A stretch of DNA of 64,000 bases from Shewanella atlantica (GTDB lineage Bacteria; Pseudomonadota; Gammaproteobacteria; Enterobacterales; Shewanellaceae): positions 1 through 64,000 of the forward strand of contig NZ_RXNV01000013.1 in NCBI RefSeq assembly GCF_003966265.1, in the 5' to 3' direction. Shown piece after piece: positions 59,112-64,000 of this stretch. A model generated the notes under the pieces. The model was not told the origin of the DNA. It did no database searches and saw only the letters and a list, made by a program, of their open reading frames with translations. Each line of letters begins with the position of its first letter. Within the stretch, counting starts at the first letter, position 1. Both the position numbers and the translations under genes were made by a program.

Positions 59112-59561
59112 GTTAAACCTTTGTTGTTGTTATGGAGTTGAATTGTTTTTGCTCACTTTTCAGAAACAAGTCTATGCCTAAAAAAATCGAGAATATTGAC
59201 TCACATCAAGCTTTATCGTGCTTGAGACGAAAGTCGTGCATTAGATTTCATCAATATGAGCTAGATCATCTTTCAGCATTAATGTGGGTCAAAATGTCTC
59301 AGCCTGAAAATTTACCTGTTGATGCTCACATAAATAAAAATCAGTAAATCTAGTGATTTAAAGGGGAAAACCTGGTTTTTTAGACTGAATAAAACATGCA
59401 TATTATAAGCAGTTTTGAAATGTTAACTATTTGGTTCACTTGTTATTTATTACACTAACCCAACAAAATTAATTATTTAGATTAGCTTTGTTGAATGTTT
59501 TCTATACAGCTTGTTAATTTATTATGTAAACTGAAGTTAAGACAAACCACAGGGGAAGAAA
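59112..59561. other. divergent promoter region hyaA / CBS protein
   Basis: 450 bases without a convincing gene. It holds the FNR-like box described separately and, to the right, an AT-rich segment (59400-59540) that probably carries the promoter of the CBS gene. A 71-codon plus-strand ORF at 59132-59347 has no ribosome site and overlaps the FNR box, so I do not call it. Confidence 0.6.
59196..59209 (-). promoter_or_regulatory. FNR/EtrA-like site and promoter of the hydrogenase operon
   Basis: TTGACTCACATCAA matches the FNR consensus TTGAT-N4-ATCAA at nine of ten positions. On the minus strand a possible -10 box TAGACT (59169-59174) would put the start point near 59162, so the box centre lies about 41 bases upstream, the class II activator position. 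That fits anaerobic induction of hydrogenase. The match is seen; the promoter is inferred. Confidence 0.6.
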
Positions 59562-59978
59562 ATGGATTCAATTAAAGTTACCGAATATATGGACCGTCAA
59601 CCCGTGCTGCTTACACCCGAAATGTCGTTGGCTGCAGCGGTCGACGCCTTATTAGAGAAGAAAAAGCTGGGGGCACCTGTTGTAGATGCTTCGGGTCAAC
59701 TCGTTGGTTTCCTGTCTCAACAGGATTGCATGTCTGTGATGCTAAAAAGCAGCTACCACTGTGATTTAGTGGCTAATGTAGAGGACTGCATGCGCAGCGA
59801 TGTGCTCTGGGTATCACCCGATGACAGCGTTTTAAGGCTAGCGGAACAGATGTTGGGGCCTAAACCGAAAGTATACCCGGTCGTAGAAGAGGGTAAGGTG
59901 ATTGGCACCATAAATCGCACCGATGTACTCAATGCCATCAACAAGTATATGCAGCAATGCTACCTCGCTCCGGCTTAG
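59562..59978 (+). CDS. tandem CBS-domain protein
   Basis: A 138-residue soluble protein made of two CBS motifs, about 5-65 (VTEYMDRQPVLLTPEMSLAA, APVVDASGQLVGFLSQQD) and 75-132 (MRSDVLWVSPDDSVLR, YPVVEEGKVIGTINRTD). Such pairs bind adenosine nucleotides and sense energy state. No enzyme domain is attached. It is transcribed divergently from the hydrogenase genes. GGGGAAG precedes the ATG. Confidence 0.9.
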   Translation: MDSIKVTEYMDRQPVLLTPEMSLAAAVDALLEKKKLGAPVVDASGQLVGFLSQQDCMSVMLKSSYHCDLVANVEDCMRSDVLWVSPDDSVLRLAEQMLGPKPKVYPVVEEGKVIGTINRTDVLNAINKYMQQCYLAPA

Positions 59979-60339
59979 ACTCTTTTTGTAACGAATATTT
60001 CTAATATAGTTAATCATTTATAGCTAAGCATTACTTCTGACTGCGGGCTTGCCCGCAGTGCCATATTTCAAACTTCCATTCTTTAATCTGCACTTCGATA
60101 TCGCTAATCAAGCATTTATATAGACAATTATGAGGCTCATTGATCGGTGAGTCCTTTTTCTGTGGGCATTCCGGTCAGGGCAAATTTTCATATACCCAGC
60201 TATGCTAGATGAAAGATGGGGTTAACTGGTTCTCATCGCCTGTCACAGTCACAATGAACGATGCTTGGATATGTGCATTGAATAATTACCAAAGCCTCCT
60301 CTGAAAGGATTGTCAAAGTAGATGGTTTTAAGGATTATG
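59979..60339. other. intergenic region with a short hairpin
   Basis: About 360 bases with no gene I can support. A perfect stem ACTGCGGGCTTGCCCGCAGT (60040-60059) lies 62 bases after the CBS gene but lacks a T run, so it is at best a weak terminator. The rest shows no clear repeats. Confidence 0.5.
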
Positions 60340-61122
60340 ATGAAAAAATTTCATATTTTCCTATTTCTAATGGCTAATCTGCTTATGGCTGCGCAGGGCA
60401 CGGCAGAGGGCGCAGAACTTAAGTTTGTTACCCATGATTTTCCCCCTTTTAGTCATGAAAGTGGTGGGACGCTATCGGGAGCGGCTATCGATATTGTTCG
60501 TCAAACATGTAGCGAGATAGAGATAAGCTGTCCCATCGAACTATTACCCTGGAAACGATCGCAATTTAAAGTCAAAAGGGGGCAGGCACAGGCAATGTTC
60601 GTCATTGGCTGGAATAATAAACGTGACCAGTGGCTGACGTTTTCTCCACCGCTTTTAAAAACCCAGTATGGATTCTTCGTTAACAGAACTAACCCACTAG
60701 ACTATCAGTCACTTTCAGACTTGGCCGGGGCTAAAGTAGGTGTGCTTGAATCATCTAATACCTCAGATCATCTTAAAAAGATCCGCCAGCAGATGATCGA
60801 GTTAAACCTCGACCCTATAACTATTCAAGGGATCCATGACAATAAGCTGGTGTTTAAGATGTTAGATAATGAAGGTCGCAATATTGAGATGATCTATTCC
60901 AACAGGGATGTAGGTAACACGGTTATAGCCCAATATGATTTGCAGAATATTCGTTATGCCGGCCCGAATGAAGAGCTGTATTATTATATCGGCTTTGGTC
61001 GCAAGCATGCGGATAAGGATCTGGTAGGTCGCTTTAACCGTGGTTTTATTAAGCTACAACAAACCGGTGTTATCCAAAGTATTTTGGCTGAGTATAATCT
61101 GCAATCAGTTGACCCCGACTGA
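60340..61122 (+). CDS. periplasmic solute-binding protein family 3
   Basis: 260 residues from ATG 60340, chosen because AGGA lies five bases before it; ATGs at 60337 and 60322 would add one or six residues. A signal peptide (about 1-25) is followed by the amino-acid-binding fold: KFVTHDFPPFSHES, SGAAIDIVRQTC, then LSDLAGAKVGVLESSN. No permease or ATPase gene is next to it, so it may be a stand-alone sensor or scavenger. Such orphan proteins are common in Shewanella. The ligand is unknown. Confidence 0.83.
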   Translation: MKKFHIFLFLMANLLMAAQGTAEGAELKFVTHDFPPFSHESGGTLSGAAIDIVRQTCSEIEISCPIELLPWKRSQFKVKRGQAQAMFVIGWNNKRDQWLTFSPPLLKTQYGFFVNRTNPLDYQSLSDLAGAKVGVLESSNTSDHLKKIRQQMIELNLDPITIQGIHDNKLVFKMLDNEGRNIEMIYSNRDVGNTVIAQYDLQNIRYAGPNEELYYYIGFGRKHADKDLVGRFNRGFIKLQQTGVIQSILAEYNLQSVDPD

Positions 61123-61336
61123 GCAGTGGTGTCTCTTATATATGGCTTAGTCGTGGTAGCACTTCTGTTTGAGTTCTCATGTAGGTCACTACTATTGAGT
61201 GGACAGTTAGCTTATCTCTCTTCACTGAGGGCTCGATGATACCCGTAATTTACGGCCAATAGAGTAAATTTTCCATACCAATAACCGCTTATCCTTGCTA
61301 GGATCCCTTTTTTGATCCTGGTAATGGAATCTGGAC

Positions 61337-64000
61337 TTGAGTTCGCAACAACACCCTCTATCGAATACATATCTAAAACAGTGCTATCAAGCCGATGCTT
61401 CTCGCATAAGACGACGCCTTTACAGACTCAATAAAGAGGCCGATTCAGATAAGAAACGTCTCACACTCGAGAAGCTTGAAGCACAAGCGGTTGAAGCCTT
61501 TGAGAAGGTAGAGCGGAGACGTCAAGGGCGTCCGGAAATAAGTTATCCTGAAAGTCTGCCCATCTCACAGAAGCGTGAAGAGATTGCCAGGGCTATTGCG
61601 GGTCACCAGGTTGTGATTATTGCCGGTGAAACGGGATCGGGAAAAACGACTCAGTTACCTAAAATCTGCCTCGAGTTGGGTTTAGGTTGTCGTGGCTTGA
61701 TTGGTCATACTCAGCCAAGACGATTAGCTGCCCGGAGTGTCGCCAGTCGAGTCGCCGATGAGCTTAAGAGCCCGCTGGGTGAGGTCGTTGGTTTTAAAGT
61801 TCGATTTGCCGATGCTATCAATAGCGACTCTTATATCAAGTTAATGACTGATGGTATCTTGCTGGCCGAACTTACCAACGATAAATTCCTGGTTCAGTAT
61901 GACACTATCATCATTGATGAGGCCCATGAGCGTAGCCTCAATATCGACTTCATCTTAGGTTATCTGAAAAATGTCCTGAAGAAGCGGCCCGATCTTAAGG
62001 TGATTATCACCTCGGCAACTATCGATCTCGACAAGTTTTCAAAGCACTTCGGTGATGCACCTGTCATCGAGGTATCGGGGCGAACCTATCCGGTTGAGAC
62101 CCGTTTCAGACCACTGGTGCGTGATAGTGATGAAGATCTGGACCTTACCGAAGGGATATTTGAAGCGGTCGACGAACTGACAGCGGAAGGACCGGGTGAC
62201 ATTCTCATCTTTATGAATGGCGAGCGTGAAATTCGCGATGTGGCCGATCAGTTAAACCGACGTCAATATCGAGATACCGAGATATTACCTCTCTATGCTC
62301 GCCTCTCTTATGGCGAGCAATCGAAAGTGTTTAAGAGCCATGTGGGTCGCCGTATCGTCCTGGCCACCAACGTGGCCGAGACCTCCTTGACGGTACCCGG
62401 CATTCGATACGTTATCGATCCAGGTACGGCGCGTATCAGTCGCTACAGTTATCGCACTAAGGTTCAGCGCCTGCCAATTGAGCCCATCTCACAAGCCAGT
62501 GCCAATCAGAGGCAGGGGCGTTGTGGTCGTGTGGCACCGGGGATCTGTATTCGGCTTTACGCCGAAGATGATTTTACCAGCCGTCCGGAATTTACCGATC
62601 CTGAGATCCTGCGTACCAACCTGGCGTCCGTTATCCTGAAAATGCTTTCGATAGGTCTTGGTGACATAGAAGCTTTTCCATTTATTCAGCCACCGGATCA
62701 GCGTTATATCCGGGATGGTTTTTTGCTACTCGAAGAGTTAGAAGCCGTTCAGAAAGCCAAAGGTCGTTTAGGATTAACACCACTGGGCAAGCAGTTAGCT
62801 CATATCCCTGTGGACCCTCGACTGGCGCGGATGGTTATTCAGGCCAATCAAAATGGCTGTCTGCATGAGGCACTGGTTATCACCTCGGCGTTATCGATAC
62901 AAGATCCACGCGAACGTCCGATGGATAAGAAGCAGGCGGCCGATGAAGTCCACAAGAAGCACAGTGACAAGAATTCTGACTTCGTCTCTTTCGTCAACCT
63001 GTGGGACCATCTTAAGGTTCAGCAGAAACAATATTCTTCCAGCCAATTCAGAAAGCAGTGTAAGAAGGAGTTTCTCGCTTACCTGAGGGTACGTGAGTGG
63101 CAAGATCTCTACGTTCAGTTGAAGCAGGCAGTACATGATCTAAAATGGCGTCTCAATACTGAACCCGCCGATTATGAACTGTTGCATAAAGCCTTGCTGA
63201 CAGGCTTGCTCAGCCATGTAGGCTTTAAAGATAAAGACAATGAATATTTAGGGGCTCGTAACCGTAAATTCTTCGTGTTTCCCGGTTCGCCTCTGGCGAA
63301 GAAGGGGCCGAAATGGATCATGGCGGCAGAACTGACCGAAACCTCGCGCCTGTTTGCCCGTTGCTGTGCCAAAATTCAACCGGAATGGATCGAGCCGTTA
63401 GCCGGACATCTGGTGAAGAAAAATTACCTTGAGCCTCATTTTGAAGCCAAACAGGGCAGTGTTGTAGCACTCGAAAATCAAGTCTTGTATGGCCTTACTA
63501 TTGTTAATCGTCGCAAGACACAATACGGACCGGTGAACGCCGTTGAAGCTCGTGAGATCTTTATTCGTAGTGCCTTAGCCGATGGCGAGCTAAAAACCAA
63601 TGAATCTTTCTTCATTAAAAACCGAAGCTTACTTAAAGAAGTTGAGGCCTTAGAGCACAAGTCGCGTCGTCGTGACATCCTGGTCGACGAGCAGGTTTTA
63701 GTCGACTTCTATGAGCCGCGCATTCCTGAGGGGATCTATAACGCGCCTAAGTTTTTCAGTTGGTGGAAGGTCGAACGTAAAAAGAGTCCGGATCTATTGG
63801 ACTTCGAACGTGAGCAGTTGATGCAGCGTGGCGATAGTCATATCTCTGCTCTGGATTTTCCGGATTTCTGGCATCAGGGTAACCTTAAGTTATCTGTTAG
63901 CTATCATTTTGAGCCTTCGGCTGAAGATGACGGCGTTGCGATTCATGTGCCGGTAGCCCTGCTTAATCAGATCGAAGATGTGGATTTTGACTGGCAGGTG
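61337..64000 (+). CDS. hrpA: ATP-dependent RNA helicase HrpA, cut by right window edge
   Basis: The frame is open from an in-frame stop at 61322 to the window end, giving 888 codons of an expected 1300 or so. I take TTG 61337 (SSQQHPLSNTYL) as the start, since no ATG is in frame nearby; CTG 61331 is possible. Helicase motifs: GETGSGKTTQLPK, TQPRRLAARSVASR, IIDEAHERS (DEAH box), TSATIDLDKF, and QRQGRCGRV. HrpA acts on mRNA and stalled ribosomes. The hairpin AGGATCCCTTTTTTGATCCT at about 61299-61318 lies just before the start. Confidence 0.93.
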   Translation, partial: MSSQQHPLSNTYLKQCYQADASRIRRRLYRLNKEADSDKKRLTLEKLEAQAVEAFEKVERRRQGRPEISYPESLPISQKREEIARAIAGHQVVIIAGETGSGKTTQLPKICLELGLGCRGLIGHTQPRRLAARSVASRVADELKSPLGEVVGFKVRFADAINSDSYIKLMTDGILLAELTNDKFLVQYDTIIIDEAHERSLNIDFILGYLKNVLKKRPDLKVIITSATIDLDKFSKHFGDAPVIEVSGRTYPVETRFRPLVRDSDEDLDLTEGIFEAVDELTAEGPGDILIFMNGEREIRDVADQLNRRQYRDTEILPLYARLSYGEQSKVFKSHVGRRIVLATNVAETSLTVPGIRYVIDPGTARISRYSYRTKVQRLPIEPISQASANQRQGRCGRVAPGICIRLYAEDDFTSRPEFTDPEILRTNLASVILKMLSIGLGDIEAFPFIQPPDQRYIRDGFLLLEELEAVQKAKGRLGLTPLGKQLAHIPVDPRLARMVIQANQNGCLHEALVITSALSIQDPRERPMDKKQAADEVHKKHSDKNSDFVSFVNLWDHLKVQQKQYSSSQFRKQCKKEFLAYLRVREWQDLYVQLKQAVHDLKWRLNTEPADYELLHKALLTGLLSHVGFKDKDNEYLGARNRKFFVFPGSPLAKKGPKWIMAAELTETSRLFARCCAKIQPEWIEPLAGHLVKKNYLEPHFEAKQGSVVALENQVLYGLTIVNRRKTQYGPVNAVEAREIFIRSALADGELKTNESFFIKNRSLLKEVEALEHKSRRRDILVDEQVLVDFYEPRIPEGIYNAPKFFSWWKVERKKSPDLLDFEREQLMQRGDSHISALDFPDFWHQGNLKLSVSYHFEPSAEDDGVAIHVPVALLNQIEDVDFDWQV

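Noticed and set aside
59132-59347. 71-codon plus-strand ORF between hyaA and the CBS gene
   Set aside because: No ribosome site, overlaps the FNR-like box and the hyaA promoter region, and the translation has no recognisable features.
61123-61336. Missing gene before hrpA
   Set aside because: The region is stop-rich in the frames I read. The apparent ATG at 61324 is out of frame with HrpA.

Overview
The window looks like chromosomal DNA of a marine gammaproteobacterium, most likely a Shewanella. I infer this from gene order and protein resemblance recalled from memory, not from a search. The signs are a Shewanella-type hya/hyp [NiFe]-hydrogenase cluster, a monomeric NADP isocitrate dehydrogenase, leucine dehydrogenase, a DcaP-like porin, and Enterobacteria-like blocks (cspD-clpS-clpA-infA-ate-aat, mnmA-hflD-purB, aroH-ppsR-ppsA). 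Base composition is moderate and I see no prophage, integrase, transposase, CRISPR array or rRNA gene.

Layout. 1-920: tandem tRNA-Lys(UUU) array, three good copies (the first cut by the window edge) followed by three progressively decayed copies. 1.1-4.4 kb: outer-membrane porin, glutaredoxin, RadD helicase. 4.6-13.8 kb: an acetate-control block with acs, the divergent hybrid sensor kinase CrbS, an FAH-family enzyme, a PuuB-like oxidase, the response regulator CrbR and a hotdog thioesterase. An identical dyad TAGAC-N4-GTCTA lies in front of both acs/crbS and crbR. 14-18.6 kb: aroH-type DAHP synthase, ppsR and ppsA. 18.7-19.4 kb: an intergenic stretch made of one palindromic repeat element nested in another. 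19.4-26.3 kb: ydiJ, DUF1285 protein, MarR regulator, PliI-type lysozyme-inhibitor lipoprotein, an orphan membrane protein, leucine dehydrogenase with a LiuR-like palindrome upstream, and a DUF4826 protein. 26.4-32.2 kb: roxA, purB, hflD, mnmA, nudJ, rluE. 32.5-39.9 kb: icd, cspD, clpS, clpA, infA, ate, aat. 39.9-46.6 kb: mixed small and accessory genes, including a gene broken by an apparent one-base frameshift at about 45977-45979. 46.8-59.1 kb (minus strand): a complete group 1b-like uptake [NiFe]-hydrogenase locus. 59.5-64 kb: CBS-domain protein, periplasmic binding protein and hrpA, which runs off the right edge.

The hydrogenase locus is the most coherent system. It reads hyaA (Tat-exported small subunit), hyaB (large subunit), hyaC (cytochrome b), hyaD (maturation endopeptidase), a degenerate HypF-like paralogue, hypF, hypB, hypC, hypD, hypE, hypA and a 55-residue His-containing membrane protein. 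A hairpin-plus-U-tract lies between the structural genes and the maturation genes. An FNR/EtrA-like box sits where a class II activator would sit in front of hyaA. The HypF paralogue keeps an acylphosphatase-like start, Cys clusters and a Kae1-like end, but I cannot find the HypF catalytic His cluster in it.

Limits: all names come from motif and sequence recognition without database searches. Regulatory sites are pattern matches.
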